Positions 1 to 9,084 of a DNA stretch of 64,000 nucleotides are shown in pieces; the first letter of the stretch is position 1; each line of letters begins with the position of its first letter. Made by a program: the position numbers and the translations under genes. Source of the DNA: Streptomyces griseoviridis (GTDB lineage: Bacteria; Actinomycetota; Actinomycetes; Streptomycetales; Streptomycetaceae); NCBI RefSeq assembly GCF_005222485.1, contig NZ_CP029078.1, positions 3,190,001 through 3,254,000 of the forward strand, written 5' to 3'. Below the pieces are notes generated by a model. It did no database searches. It saw only the letters and a program-made list of their open reading frames with translations, and was not told where the DNA came from.

Positions 1-553
1 CGCGCGGCTCGACCGCGTCGACGTCGGCGGCGTCGGCGCTCTCCGAGTAGCGCCAGATGGCCACCTGGGTGCCGGCCGCCGCGTCCTGCTCGGTCAGGCC
101 GCCCTTGACGCCCGCTCTGGCGGCGAGCGCGGCGAGGTCGTTGACCTGCGGGTAGGAGTTCTGCAGGATCCAACGGATCTTGCCTGCCTGCTTGTTGGCG
201 GCCAGCGAGGTGCCGCTCCAGGCCGTCTCGTGGTAGCGGGCGTCACGCTGGGTGGGGTTGTGCAGGTCGATGCAGTACGTCTGGAGGGTGCCGCCGCCGT
301 CGACGGACATCTCGAACAGGCCCGCCGAGACCTGCTGGTCACCCGACTCGTCGTGGATCACGGCGGCGCCGTACGTCTTGAGCCCGCCTATCGTGGCGGT
401 CACCCCGCCCTGGCCCGCTGCCGTCTGGTCCGCCACCGCCGTACCGGCTCCGGCCAGCGCCCCGGCGGTGAGGAGTCCTGAGGCCAGGGTCAGGGCGGCG
501 AGCCGGGCGGCGGCCCGCCTGCGCGCGGACGGCAGAGAGAACACAGAAAGCAC
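1..553 (-). CDS. Thioester-domain (TQXA-type) surface protein, N-terminal part
   Basis: The gene runs off the left edge, so only about 184 N-terminal residues are visible. I start it at the GTG at 553 because GAAGGGG lies 6-7 bases upstream. An Arg-rich n-region and a hydrophobic stretch (residues about 17-40, ending ALAGAGTAVA) form a signal peptide. After it comes TYCIDLHNPT (Cys about 94) and GTQVAIWRYSES (Gln about 163). This Cys and TQxA pair is the signature of thioester domains that form an internal Cys-Gln bond and are displayed on Gram-positive cell surfaces, where they can bind host or surface amines. A sortase signal would be expected in the missing part. Identification rests on the motif pair; ligand and anchoring are unknown. 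Confidence 0.8.
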   Translation of the reverse strand, partial: MLSVFSLPSARRRAAARLAALTLASGLLTAGALAGAGTAVADQTAAGQGGVTATIGGLKTYGAAVIHDESGDQQVSAGLFEMSVDGGGTLQTYCIDLHNPTQRDARYHETAWSGTSLAANKQAGKIRWILQNSYPQVNDLAALAARAGVKGGLTEQDAAAGTQVAIWRYSESADAADVDAVEPR

Positions 554-818
554 CAAATTCCCCTTCGAGCAGGACCCTTTGACGTGGGGGTGTGGTCCCA
601 CCAGCAGAATCAGAAGCCCCGAGAGCTATGCCCGGCATCCTAGGTAGGCGCTTGCACCGCCCTTCCCGGTCATACGGTCGGACAACGGATCCGACTTTCA
701 ATCGTTATCGCCACGACCCTTGGTGAGCAGGGCTTATCGACAAATCCACCGAATGGCTCGGAGTGGATCGGCCGATAAGCCGCACTCAGGTCAGCTCGGG
801 GCACGACATGACATCACG

Positions 819-1547
819 TCACGTCACCGCGAGCGGTTCGGACTCAGGTTGGCCGGCGAGGGCGGAGGAACCCGCCGACCCGGACGGTTCCGCGGAGCCG
901 GAGGAGTCCGCTGGCTCGCCGGAACCCGCGATACCGGCGGAATGCGCGGGCCCCGAACGGCCTGTGGCTCCCGCGCGGCCTGTGGCACCTGAGCGCCCTG
1001 CGGCACCCGCGCGGCCTGTGACGCCTGAGCGCCCTGTGGCACCCGAGCGACCATTGGTGTCCGTACGGCCCGTGGTGTCCGCGGCGCCCGTGGTGTCCGT
1101 GGTGTCCGCGCCGCCCGTCGGCGGCTCCGAAGTGGGCGTCGGCGTCTCCCAGTTGGGTTCCGGCCTGGTGGGCCGCGCCGCCGTCTCCGGTTTGTTCGCC
1201 CGGCGGAACGCCGAGGTGCCGCGGGCGAGATCGTGGCCGATCGTCACCGCGTCCAGGTCGGCCGAGGTCCAGCTCTGCCCCTCGCGCACCTCCGTGCGCA
1301 CCCGCAACCGGCCCTGCACGACGACCGGGTCGCCGACGCTGAGCGACGCCGCCGCGTTCGTGGCGAGCTGGCGGTTGGCCCACACCGTGAAGAAGTTGGT
1401 GTGCCCGTCCGTCCAGGTGTTCTTCTCCCGGTCCCAGTACCGCGAGGTGACCGCCAGCCGGAACCGCGCCGACGGACCCGCCGCCAACTCCCGGTACACC
1501 GGCTGGGTCGCCACGTTCCCGACGGCGCAGATGATCGTCTCGTTCAT
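819..1547 (-). CDS. ssb: Single-stranded DNA-binding protein (SSB paralogue)
   Basis: A 242-residue protein. The start ATG at 1547 is preceded by GGGAGGGGCGAACC; longer upstream extensions are low-complexity and lack this site. Residues 1 to about 110 form an OB fold typical of SSB: MNETIICAVGNVATQPVYRE, then RFRLAVTSRYWDREKNTWTDG, FFTVWANRQLATN, SLSVGDPVVVQGRLRVR. The C-terminal half is a low-complexity Gly/Ala/Thr/Ser tail built from TGR-type repeats. It ends SEPLAVT and lacks the acidic DDDIPF tip that recruits partner proteins in the essential SSB. This suggests the second, accessory SSB of streptomycetes, which works in special situations such as sporulation-associated segregation. Paralogue status is inferred from the missing acidic tip. 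Confidence 0.85.
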   Translation of the reverse strand: MNETIICAVGNVATQPVYRELAAGPSARFRLAVTSRYWDREKNTWTDGHTNFFTVWANRQLATNAAASLSVGDPVVVQGRLRVRTEVREGQSWTSADLDAVTIGHDLARGTSAFRRANKPETAARPTRPEPNWETPTPTSEPPTGGADTTDTTGAADTTGRTDTNGRSGATGRSGVTGRAGAAGRSGATGRAGATGRSGPAHSAGIAGSGEPADSSGSAEPSGSAGSSALAGQPESEPLAVT

Positions 1548-1814
1548 GGTTCGCCCCTCCCCGCCCGGCCTCTCGGACCGGGCGGACACGCCTACGGGCC
1601 CGTCCCGTACGGCGGCTGTCGACTTCCGTGGCGACCGCGTCCACCGCGATCGCCGCGAAGCCAGACTGCCTCCGCCGAGCCGAGCCCGCTGAGCCCTGTG
1701 GACCACCGCCCGCCTGTGGAAAACCCCATCACCCGGACGAGCGACCCCGCGTCCCGCCCCCGGTTCCCCTCTGCCCTCCCCTGCCTCCCTCCCCTCCCGT
1801 CTCCCACCCCCGTC

Positions 1815-4253
1815 TCACCCGGCCCCGACACCGACCCCGGCCGTCGCCCCCACCCCTGTGACCCGCGCGTACTGCTCCCGCACCTCCCGGTAGCGCAGCA
1901 GCTCCGCCGCCACCGGGTCCAGGACGCGGGCCCGGCCGCAGCCCGCCGCCGCCTCCCGCAGCCGCCGTTCCGCGTCCGTGCCGTAGCGGCGGGCCGGGCC
2001 GCGTGCGGCCAGCCGGCAGCTCCACTCGACCAGCGGCCCCCCGACGATGCCGAGCACCATCAGCAGCACCGGCACCCCCAGGTTCGGCGCCATGAGGTCG
2101 ACGATCTGGCCGGCGAGCCAGAGCCCGCCGACGATCTGGAGGATCGTCATGGCCGCCTGGGTGAGCACCGCCGCGGGCCACCAGCCAGGCCGCGGGGGCC
2201 GTCCTGGCGGCAGTCCGGCCCGCGCCGCCAGCTCGTCGAGCGCCTCGGGCAGCCCCTGCGAGCCCCGTACGGCGGCCTCCCGCACGGCCTGTGCCCAGGG
2301 CGCGGGCAGCCCCGTCGAGGCGCGTTCGGAGAGCGTCCGGACGGCGTGTTCCACGCGCTGTCTCGCGGTGGCCTCCTCGTCGGCCTGGTTGCGCAGCGGG
2401 AACCGTCCGGTGGGCGAGTCGTACCGGTCCTGGTACCAGCGCCACAGCCGCAGCCACGGCGTGCCGCACGCGCGGTTGGCGTTGCGCAGCCAGGCGCGTT
2501 CGGCGGCCTCGCCGGCGGCGGTGGCGCCGACCGCCTCCGCGAGCCGGTCGGCGAACTCGTCGCGCGCCTCTTCGCTCAGGCCGATCCGGCGCCGGGTGGC
2601 GTAGACGGGCCTGAGTCCCGCCGCCGCGTTGTCGAGGTCGGCGGCGATCCGCCGGGCGGGCGCCCCACGTTCCGCGACGAACTGGCCGAGTGACTCGCGC
2701 AGTTCGCCGACGCCGTCGCCGGTGAGCGCGGACAGGGCGAGCACGGTGGCGCCGGGTTCGCCGTACTCGCCGAGCGCGATGCCGTCCTCGTCGAGGAGGC
2801 GGCGCAGATCGTCGAGGACCTGCTCGGTGGCCTCGCCCGGCAGCCGGTCGGTCTGGTTGAGGACGACGAACATGACCTCGGCGTGTCCGGCCATGGGCCG
2901 CAGGTACCGCTCGTGCAGGACGGCGTCCGCGTACTTCTCCGGGTCGACGACCCAGACGACGGCGTCGACGAGCGCGAGGACGCGGTCGACCTGTTCGCGG
3001 TGCTGGACGGCGGCCGAGTCGTGGTCGGGCAGGTCGATGAGGACCAGGCCGCGCAGCTGCGCCTCCGCCTCCACGCTCTGCACCGGGCGCCGCCGCAGCC
3101 GTCCGGGGATGCCGAGCCGGTCGAGGAGGGTCGCGGCGCCGTCGCTCCAGCTGCACGCGATGGGCGCGGACGTGGTGGGGCGGCGCACGCCGGTCTCCGA
3201 GATGGTCACCCCCGCGAGGGAATTGAACAGCTGGGACTTGCCGCTTCCGGTCGCGCCCGCGATGGCGACGACGGTGTGCTGGCCCGAGAGCCTGCGCCGG
3301 GCGGCGGCCTCGTCGAGGACACGTCCCGCCTCGGCGAGGGTGCGGCTGTCGAGACGGGTGCGGGAGAGGCCGACGAGTTCGCGCAGGGCGTCGAGGCGGG
3401 CGCGCAGGGGGCCGTCGTAGGCGAGGGGCGCGGCGAGGGCCTGCGCGCTGGGGCCGCGGGTCTCGACGACGGCGACGGGTTCGGGAGCCGCGGCGCCCTC
3501 GATGACGCGCCGGGCGATCAGCCCGTCGTCCCAGGCACCGGCGGGCGCGGACTCGGGGGCGGGGGCGGGGCCGCTCGGTGGGAGGGGTACGTCGTGGCGT
3601 GGCGTGTTCCTGTCGGTGTCCCGGCGGCGGCGCGGCGCGTCGCCGTCCACGCGCGCGTGCCGGGCCCGCCCGATCCCGACAGCCGCGTACACCCGCTCGG
3701 CACCGGTCAGTTCATGTTCGGGGGCGGCTTCCGCCACCTGGGGAGCGGCGTCGTGGACGACGTCGGGAACGGCATCGGGAACGGCGTCGGGATCATCGTC
3801 AGCGGGGCGCTCGTCGGAGGACCCGACGGGCGAGCGGCCGGACGGCTCGTCGGCCTCCTCCTCGCCGGTGTCCTCGACGGCGCCGTTCTCGACCGGGCCG
3901 TTCTCGCGAACGCCGTCGAAGGAGCCGTCCTCAAGGGCGTAACCCTCCGGACGGTCGCCCTCCGAAACACAGTCCTGCGGAGCACCACGCTCCCGAACGC
4001 GGTCGTCCGGAACGTCGTCGTCCGCAACGTCGTCCCGCCGAACGTCGTTCTCCGGGCCCCGGTCCTCGGCCGGCCGCCCGTCGGGTTCGGGGTCGCCCGG
4101 CCGCTCGTTCTGCTCCACGTGCCCGCGCACCGGACCGCGCTCCTCGGCCGGGCCCCGGCCGGGCTCCTCGCCTCTGCGCTGCTCCTCGGCTCCGTCCCGG
4201 TTCTGGCTCCGGCTGCGGGTCTGTTCCTGGCCCTGGTCGGTGACGGCGGTCAT
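1815..4253 (-). CDS. Large membrane-associated GTPase (YfjP / dynamin-like)
   Basis: An 812-residue protein. It starts at the ATG at 4253, four bases after the stop of the upstream GTPase, with GAAGGAG overlapping that gene's last codons, so the pair is translationally coupled. The first 300 or so residues are acidic, repetitive and disordered (many DDVPDD/RGPxxD units). A G domain follows: P-loop GATGSGKS near residue 330, switch region TTSAPIACSW, LIDLPDHDS as the DxxG equivalent, and NQTD as the G4 base-recognition motif. Near residues 700-740 are two hydrophobic segments (VLTQAAMTILQIVGGLWLAG and PVLLMVLGIVGGPLVEW), suggesting membrane insertion like dynamin-like proteins. Its role is probably membrane or septum related; that is inference. 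Confidence 0.8.
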   Translation of the reverse strand: MTAVTDQGQEQTRSRSQNRDGAEEQRRGEEPGRGPAEERGPVRGHVEQNERPGDPEPDGRPAEDRGPENDVRRDDVADDDVPDDRVRERGAPQDCVSEGDRPEGYALEDGSFDGVRENGPVENGAVEDTGEEEADEPSGRSPVGSSDERPADDDPDAVPDAVPDVVHDAAPQVAEAAPEHELTGAERVYAAVGIGRARHARVDGDAPRRRRDTDRNTPRHDVPLPPSGPAPAPESAPAGAWDDGLIARRVIEGAAAPEPVAVVETRGPSAQALAAPLAYDGPLRARLDALRELVGLSRTRLDSRTLAEAGRVLDEAAARRRLSGQHTVVAIAGATGSGKSQLFNSLAGVTISETGVRRPTTSAPIACSWSDGAATLLDRLGIPGRLRRRPVQSVEAEAQLRGLVLIDLPDHDSAAVQHREQVDRVLALVDAVVWVVDPEKYADAVLHERYLRPMAGHAEVMFVVLNQTDRLPGEATEQVLDDLRRLLDEDGIALGEYGEPGATVLALSALTGDGVGELRESLGQFVAERGAPARRIAADLDNAAAGLRPVYATRRRIGLSEEARDEFADRLAEAVGATAAGEAAERAWLRNANRACGTPWLRLWRWYQDRYDSPTGRFPLRNQADEEATARQRVEHAVRTLSERASTGLPAPWAQAVREAAVRGSQGLPEALDELAARAGLPPGRPPRPGWWPAAVLTQAAMTILQIVGGLWLAGQIVDLMAPNLGVPVLLMVLGIVGGPLVEWSCRLAARGPARRYGTDAERRLREAAAGCGRARVLDPVAAELLRYREVREQYARVTGVGATAGVGVGAG

Positions 4254-4257
4254 GCGG

Positions 4258-5865
4258 TCACTTCTCCTTCTGAAGTACGGACAGCGCGGCGATCAGTTCG
4301 GCCTGGGGTTCGGGGTGGACGTCGAGGGCGTCGAGCGGGGCGAGCCGGCGTTCGCGTTCGGCGTGCATGACGCGGTCGAGGTGCTCGGCGAGCAGCCGTC
4401 CGCCGCGGTCGCGCAGCCGCAGCGCCCCGTGCGCGCCGAGCCGCTCGGCGAGCCCCTCGCCGGCGGAGCGGGCCCGCCGCCCGCCGAGCAGCGCGGTGGC
4501 GACGAGCGCGGCGACCACCTCGGGGTCGGGCGCGACATTGCGGTCGAGGTCGCGGATCTCGTCCTCGGCGTACTCCTCAAGCTCGCGCCGCCACCGTCGG
4601 ACGGCCAGCCCGATGCGGTGCTCGGGGGTCTCGAGGGACGGGTCGCGGTCGGCGAGGCCGGGGGCGCCCGCGGCGGGTTCGCGGCGCCACGCGTCGTCGA
4701 CGCGCTCGTCGGCAGCGGTGACGGCGCACAGCAGCAGCGCGCCGAGGCTCTCCACGAGCGCGTCGAGGAGTTCGGCGGCGGTGCAGTCGAGGGGGAAGGC
4801 ACGCCAGCGTTTGAGGGCGCCGCCCGCGAGCACGGCGCCCGCCTGCAACCGCCCACGCACGCGGGTGTGTTCGCTGTCGTAGGCGCCGTCGACGGCGGCG
4901 GTGAGCCGGAGCGAGGCGGCGTACTGCGCGGCGGCGGCACCGGCCAGTTCGGGCATCCGGGCCTTGAGGGAGTCGAGGACGCCGTGCGCGGTGCGGGCGA
5001 GGGCCTGCCCGCGGGCGGCGGGGTCCTGGACGTGGTGGACGAGCCAGGAGCGCAGCGGCGCGACGGCGCTGGCCGGGAGCAGCCCGCCGCCCCAGGCGGA
5101 CTCGGGGAGTTCGGGCACGGTGAAGCGCGGCACATGGCCGAGTCCGGCCTTGGTGAGGAGGGCACCGTACTGCCTCGACACCTCGGAGGCGACCTGGTGC
5201 GGCACCCGGTCGAGGACGGTGACGAGCGTGGCGTCGTACTCCTTGGCGGTGCGCAGCAGATGCCAGGGGACGGCGTCGGCGTAGCGGGACGCCGTGGTGA
5301 CCATGACCCAGATGTCGGCGGCGCAGATGAGTTCGGCGGCCAGCACGCGGTTGTCGGCGATCAGGGAGTCGACGTCGGGGGCGTCGAGGAGGGCGAGTCC
5401 GCGCGGGACGCTGTCGACGGTCTCGACGCGCAGCACGCGCGCGGGGTTCTGGCCGGGAAGGAGCAGGTCGTCGCCGGCCTCCTGGTGCGGTACCCAGACG
5501 CGGGTGAGGTCGGGCAGCACTCTCATCCCGCTGAACCAGTGGTGGTCCTCCGGATGACACACCAGGACCGGCGTCCGGGTGGTCGGCCGCAGCACGCCCG
5601 CCTCGCTCACCCGTCGGCCCACGAGGGAGTTGACGAGGGTCGACTTGCCGGCGCCGGTGGAGCCGCCGATGACGACGAGCAGGGGTGCTTCGGGTTGCCG
5701 CAGTCGGGGCACCAGGTAGTCGTCGAGCTGGGCGAGCAGTTCGTCGCGGTTGGCACGCGCGCGGGGAGCCCCCGCCAGGGGCAGCGGGAAGCGTGCGGCG
5801 GCGACACGGTCGCGCAGGGCGGAGAGTGCGTCGAGCAGCTGAGGCCGTACGTCCAAGGTCACCAC
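4258..5865 (-). CDS. Dynamin-family GTPase, first gene of the pair
   Basis: About 535 residues from the GTG at 5865 ([20 protein letters not shown]). An ATG at 5904 is in frame and also possible; neither start has a convincing ribosome site. The G domain is near the N-terminus: [20 protein letters not shown] (P-loop), [13 protein letters not shown] (G2-like), LLDAPDVDS (DxxG-like). LVTVLDRVP may take the G4 place. The C-terminal two thirds are helical and Ala/Leu/Arg rich without clear membrane segments. It is coupled to the larger GTPase downstream, and side-by-side GTPase pairs resemble bacterial dynamin pairs such as DynA/DynB. A heteromeric complex at the membrane is a reasonable inference, but no function is proven by the sequence. 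Confidence 0.8.
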   Translation of the reverse strand: MVTLDVRPQLLDALSALRDRVAAARFPLPLAGAPRARANRDELLAQLDDYLVPRLRQPEAPLLVVIGGSTGAGKSTLVNSLVGRRVSEAGVLRPTTRTPVLVCHPEDHHWFSGMRVLPDLTRVWVPHQEAGDDLLLPGQNPARVLRVETVDSVPRGLALLDAPDVDSLIADNRVLAAELICAADIWVMVTTASRYADAVPWHLLRTAKEYDATLVTVLDRVPHQVASEVSRQYGALLTKAGLGHVPRFTVPELPESAWGGGLLPASAVAPLRSWLVHHVQDPAARGQALARTAHGVLDSLKARMPELAGAAAAQYAASLRLTAAVDGAYDSEHTRVRGRLQAGAVLAGGALKRWRAFPLDCTAAELLDALVESLGALLLCAVTAADERVDDAWRREPAAGAPGLADRDPSLETPEHRIGLAVRRWRRELEEYAEDEIRDLDRNVAPDPEVVAALVATALLGGRRARSAGEGLAERLGAHGALRLRDRGGRLLAEHLDRVMHAERERRLAPLDALDVHPEPQAELIAALSVLQKEK

Positions 5866-6185
5866 ATGCGAAGAATGCCCAATTTTAGGGGAATTCTGAA
5901 GCATATGGGTATGCCTGCGCGCCGACAGGACACAAGGGGCGGAAGGGATGACCGGGACATGGGGGCAGCCCAGGCATAACGAGTGCACAACACCCGGTGC
6001 GCCGGGCGGCAAAAGCGATGCACGATTCGTACCTGCCTGCGATTATCAGGACCGCTTCACTGAACCTCCACATTGAGCCACGGAGGCGAAGCAACAGGGA
6101 CAAGGTCGCGGGAGCCCTATCCTTGTCCCGGCATCGTCACGGCCCAGGCCCACACCCGGGCCGCACGACAGAGGCCACCACACCG
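5866..6185. other. Intergenic region upstream of tRNA-Arg
   Basis: No gene is supported here. The stretch holds the promoter side of the minus-strand GTPase pair and of the plus-strand tRNA. An inverted repeat, GGGACAAGG at 6097-6105 and CCTTGTCCC at 6121-6129 with a 15-base loop, lies about 55 bases before the tRNA and could be a terminator or processing hairpin. Confidence 0.5.
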
Positions 6186-6258
6186 GCCCCCGTAGCTCAG
6201 TGGATAGAGCAGGCGCCTTCTAAGCGCTTGGCCGCAGGTTCGAGTCCTGCCGGGGGCG
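6186..6258 (+). tRNA. tRNA-Arg (anticodon TCT)
   Basis: A complete 73-base cloverleaf. The acceptor arms GCCCCCG and CGGGGGC pair fully. The D arm is GCTC...GAGC. The anticodon stem GGCGC/GCGCT encloses the loop CTTCTAA, giving anticodon TCT. The T arm is GCAGG TTCGAGT CCTGC. CCA is not encoded. It reads AGA/AGG codons, which are rare in this GC-rich genome. A tyrosine integrase gene ends less than 300 bases downstream, so the 3' half of this tRNA is the likely attachment site of an integrated element. Confidence 0.97.
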
Positions 6259-6276
6259 CTCTCCCACATCCCGTGC

Positions 6277-6300
6277 ACGCCCTCCTCCGGGAGGGCGTTT
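6277..6300 (+). terminator. Intrinsic terminator of tRNA-Arg
   Basis: A 9-bp stem, ACGCCCTCC at 6277-6285 with GGAGGGCGT at 6290-6298, closes a 4-base loop and is followed by a short T run. It sits 18 bases after the tRNA. Confidence 0.85.
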
Positions 6301-6488
6301 CTGCTGGTCAGGCCGCATTTAGCCTTCGCGGAGATCCAGCGTACGCCCGTTCGCCGACAAGCGTGGGAGTCCGACTAACACCGGCTGAAACTGGGTCTCT
6401 ACGGGTGTCTGTCCCCCATGCGTCCCCCAGTCTCCGCGACCATAGATGCACCCAGATGCACCAATGGAACCCCTGCCGAGCAACGCCG

Positions 6489-6532
6489 AAGGGCGGTCGG
6501 GACCCCATCCACAAGGGTCCCAGACCGCCCTT
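6489..6532. terminator. Long hairpin terminator after the integrase gene
   Basis: AAGGGCGGTCGGGACCC (6489-6505) pairs with GGGTCCCAGACCGCCCTT (6515-6532) with one bulged base and a loop of about 9 bases. It begins 14 bases beyond the integrase stop. It starts AA and ends TT, so it could work in both directions and insulate the integrase from the tRNA. Confidence 0.85.
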
Positions 6533-6545
6533 CTCACTTCTGCGG

Positions 6546-7940
6546 CTACTCGGCCTCGACGACATATCTGACGTCGACGATCTGCTGCAGGTAATTGTCC
6601 CTCTGCCCGACGATGCAACGCGCATAGATGGCCAGGAGCACGGGCACGCTGTTCCCAGCCCACTCGGCGACCTGGGCCGGGGGTATGCCCTTGTTGAGCC
6701 ACGCGGTCAGGCAGGTGTGCCGGCAGTCGTACACGCGCTTCCCTGCAGGCGACTCGTAATCATGCGGCTGGAGAACCTCCTCTCGGGCCTTGTCCCAGAC
6801 TCGCCGAAACACCGAGCCCGCCAGTCTGCCGCCGAACTCTCCGGGGAAAAGGAGGTCAGTGGGCTTGAGCTTGTACTCGGCGATGACCTCGCGAAGGAAG
6901 GCGACAAGGTCAGGGTGGATGGGCACCGTTCGAGTGTCGCCCTCCGCTCGCCCCTTCAGGTCACGGTCATCGTGAGGCTCTCCGCTGTCGGTCCATTGGC
7001 TGCCGACCTCCGGCCGGGCGCTGTGGACAATGAACTCGCCCCAGCCTGTTTCCGGCAGCGTGGCGTCACTTACGTATAGCGCGACGGCTTCCTCCGGGCG
7101 GAGTCCGGCGTAGCAGAGGGTCGCGAAGAAGGCCCGATAGAGGGTCCCCCGCCGCAGGGGCCGCTTGCCGATCCAATCGAGGAGCGCGGTGACCTGCTCG
7201 GGGTTCAGCAGAGAGCGTTTGTCGATGGCCTGAGCAACCTTGGGGGCGCCCCCTCCACTGCCCTTGCCCTTCGGCAGAGGGTTCTGCCGGAGTATGCCGT
7301 GGCGGACGGCATACTCCATCGCCAGGTTCATGATCCGCCGGTTGCGTGACACGGAACTGGCCGCCGCGGCGGTGCCGTCCAGCAGCGTTCCGAAAGCTGA
7401 GACGACCGCATCGACTCGGTCCGACTGCTCCCAGGCAGCCATCGACAGGGCATTGCGCTGGACCCAGTCGAGGATGACTCGAACGTCGTCGGGCATCGGC
7501 TCTTCGGGGTTGGTTCGGCGTTTGAAGTTGAAAGCCCACTCGCGCAACGCGGTCCGCACTATGACCGGGTCGAACTGCTTCGGGGGCGTCCGGAGCAAGG
7601 CGATGGTCGCGGAGGTCAGCGCCTTGGCCACGTTCTTCCGCTGGTTGGCGGAGACGTGTGGCCAGGTCTTGTCGACGAACTCGACCGCGAAGTCGTACCA
7701 GTTGGTGTCCGCGGCCTTGCTGGAGTACGAGACCGGCACACCGGTCTCGACGCTGAAGGGTTCGCCGCGCTTGACTGCAGTCAGCAGATCGGAGCGCCGG
7801 GCGTCGGCGAGCGCTTTGGTCGCGAAGGTCTTGCTGTGCTTCTTCGTGCCGACCTTCCAGACAACCTTGTAGGTGTATCCGTTCGCTCGCGCCCGACGCT
7901 CGATGCTGTAGACCCGTACGTCGAAAGTTCCGTCGATCAA
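6546..7940 (-). CDS. int: Tyrosine-type site-specific integrase
   Basis: A 464-residue phage/ICE-type tyrosine recombinase that would catalyse integration and excision at the neighbouring tRNA-Arg. An N-terminal arm-binding part (VYSIERRARANGYTYKVVWKVG) precedes a core-binding SAM-like region (residues about 80-210) and a catalytic domain. The active-site set is visible: Arg in YAGLRPEEAVAL, Arg-His in VYDCRHTCLTAW, and the nucleophile in LLAIYARC. The His of the usual HxxR box is Tyr here, as in many streptomycete integrases, and the later AGHS motif reads AGNS. The TTG start at 7940 overlaps the excisionase stop by four bases (TTGA), so int and xis are co-translated. The stop faces the tRNA and a strong terminator. 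Confidence 0.9.
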   Translation of the reverse strand: MIDGTFDVRVYSIERRARANGYTYKVVWKVGTKKHSKTFATKALADARRSDLLTAVKRGEPFSVETGVPVSYSSKAADTNWYDFAVEFVDKTWPHVSANQRKNVAKALTSATIALLRTPPKQFDPVIVRTALREWAFNFKRRTNPEEPMPDDVRVILDWVQRNALSMAAWEQSDRVDAVVSAFGTLLDGTAAAASSVSRNRRIMNLAMEYAVRHGILRQNPLPKGKGSGGGAPKVAQAIDKRSLLNPEQVTALLDWIGKRPLRRGTLYRAFFATLCYAGLRPEEAVALYVSDATLPETGWGEFIVHSARPEVGSQWTDSGEPHDDRDLKGRAEGDTRTVPIHPDLVAFLREVIAEYKLKPTDLLFPGEFGGRLAGSVFRRVWDKAREEVLQPHDYESPAGKRVYDCRHTCLTAWLNKGIPPAQVAEWAGNSVPVLLAIYARCIVGQRDNYLQQIVDVRYVVEAE

Positions 7941-8134
7941 GTTGCGTCCTCGCAGTCACTAAGCCAGTTTTCGAAATCGCTTCGGCGTACCCGGAGGCTG
8001 CCGTTTGGAAGTCGGATGCAGCGTGGCCCTCTTCCTTTCTGCCGCCACTCGTAGAAAGTGGATCGAGCTATCCCCAACTCGACACACACGTCATCGACCG
8101 TCAGCTTTCCTCCAGTTCGCACCGCTACTGCCAC
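7937..8134 (-). CDS. xis: Excisionase-like MerR/HTH protein
   Basis: A 65-residue DNA-binding protein from the GTG at 8134 (VAVAVRTGGKLTVDDVCVEL); a second in-frame GTG at 8122 is nearly as good. A single winged HTH of the excisionase/AlpA type fills it: KLTVDDVCVELGIARSTFYE, then RCIRLPNGSLRVRRSDFENW. Such proteins bind next to the attachment site and direct the integrase to excise. Its stop overlaps the integrase start. Longer upstream reading lacks domain character. Confidence 0.85.
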   Translation of the reverse strand: MAVAVRTGGKLTVDDVCVELGIARSTFYEWRQKGRGPRCIRLPNGSLRVRRSDFENWLSDCEDAT

Positions 8135-8313
8135 GTCGATACTTCGCAGTCGCCACGAAAAGGGCTTGGTGTCGGTGCAAGATGGAAAAGGGCAGGGGGT
8201 ATCGCGGATCGGTACACGGGGGGCAGTCCTTGCGGGAAGCGAGGAGTGACAGGGCGCAGCAGCGCCTCGCGCGGTCCGCGCCAGGACGGCCGCCTGCCGA
8301 CGGCACACGCTGC

Positions 8314-8493
8314 CTACGGCACAGGAGCCGTAGCAGAACTGCCTCGCGACTCCTCTTGCCAACGCGAAGCTGCCTGCGTCCGCGACAGCTCCACCGCCAA
8401 GCGCAGCCGAGAAGCGAACACATCAATCGTCGCGACGATCGCCGGTTTGGCTAACCGGCGATCGTCGGTTATGTTGCCGGACTCATCACGCAC
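8314..8493 (-). CDS. Small hypothetical protein upstream of xis
   Basis: A 59-residue ORF (VRDESGNITDDRRLAKPAIV...). AAGGAG lies 7 bases before the GTG at 8493, the best ribosome site in this stretch, and decides the start over an upstream ATG. The product is soluble, mixed charge, with a helical middle (ATIDVFASRLRLAVELSRTQ). It lies 180 bases upstream of xis on the same strand and may belong to the same integrated element, for instance as a small regulator. No family is recognised. Confidence 0.5.
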   Translation of the reverse strand: MRDESGNITDDRRLAKPAIVATIDVFASRLRLAVELSRTQAASRWQEESRGSSATAPVP

Positions 8494-8795
8494 TCGGCAT
8501 CTCCTTAGCCTGTCGTCGACGGATGGAGGCAGGTGTACGTCGACGGTAAAGAGCACAGGTGAGGTGAAGCGGACAGATCGAGAGCGGCCTCAGCCAGATG
8601 GCACTCCGCACAGGTGCCGCGTCGACGAGCCAATCAACCCGTCGTGCGCATCCCGAACACCCACGACGGATAAGGGCAATCGAGCAACTAGGCCTTGGGT
8701 CTGGATTCCCGCAGATGTTGTACGTTGACATGACCGCGCGCAGTTATCCAGCGCTGCCGCGATCTTTCCTGTCTGCCGTAGGCGAATACACCACT
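8494..8795. other. Non-coding stretch before the IS remnant
   Basis: I see no supported gene. Possible reading frames here lack ribosome sites and streptomycete codon bias. It probably holds the promoter for the minus-strand small gene, xis and int, and the junction to the IS fragment that begins near 8796. Confidence 0.4.
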
Positions 8796-8978
8796 TAGGC
8801 CGTGTCCTATGTGGTGTTCGCCGTCGGTCTGCGTATGGGGCGAGGTACGCGGAGTTGGATTGTTACGGACGGGCTGTGGGAGATCGCGGAGCCGCTGATC
8901 CCACCGTTGAAGGTGCGGCAGCAGGGCGGGGGAACCCAGGACACACCTGATGAGACAGCGGGTGAGCGGGGGCACTGA
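8796..8978 (+). mobile_element. IS5-like element remnant: left end and transposase N-terminus
   Basis: TAGGCCGTGTCCTATGTGGT at 8796 is a terminal-repeat-like end; related ends occur at 11657 and 37774-37800. Behind it an ATG at 8835 opens a frame reading MGRGTRSWIVTDGLWEIAEP, then LIPPLKVRQQGGGTQDTPDE. This is the standard N-terminus of IS5-type DDE transposases (TDxLWxxxEPLxPP). The similarity stops there and the frame ends at 8976-8978, so only about 40 residues of a transposase of several hundred remain. The fragment is dead. Confidence 0.8.
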
Positions 8979-9084
8979 GGCGCTGCCGGAGGCCGCGTGC
9001 GGGTGGGCGGGCGGGCGGGCGGTACGAGCCGGACCCAGGTCTCACCGGGCTCGGCGGCCGTTCGCCGGCCGCCGAGCCCAGGGG

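Noticed and set aside
2883-4370. 495-residue plus-strand frame opposite the large GTPase
   Set aside because: No ribosome site and no domains; the GTPase on the other strand has a full G domain.
4258-6012. Start of the first GTPase at 6012
   Set aside because: The added N-terminus is Cys/His/Pro-rich without ribosome site; the conserved region begins at [13 protein letters not shown].
8598-8798. 66-residue plus-strand frame
   Set aside because: No ribosome site, no family likeness, and it ends at the IS end.
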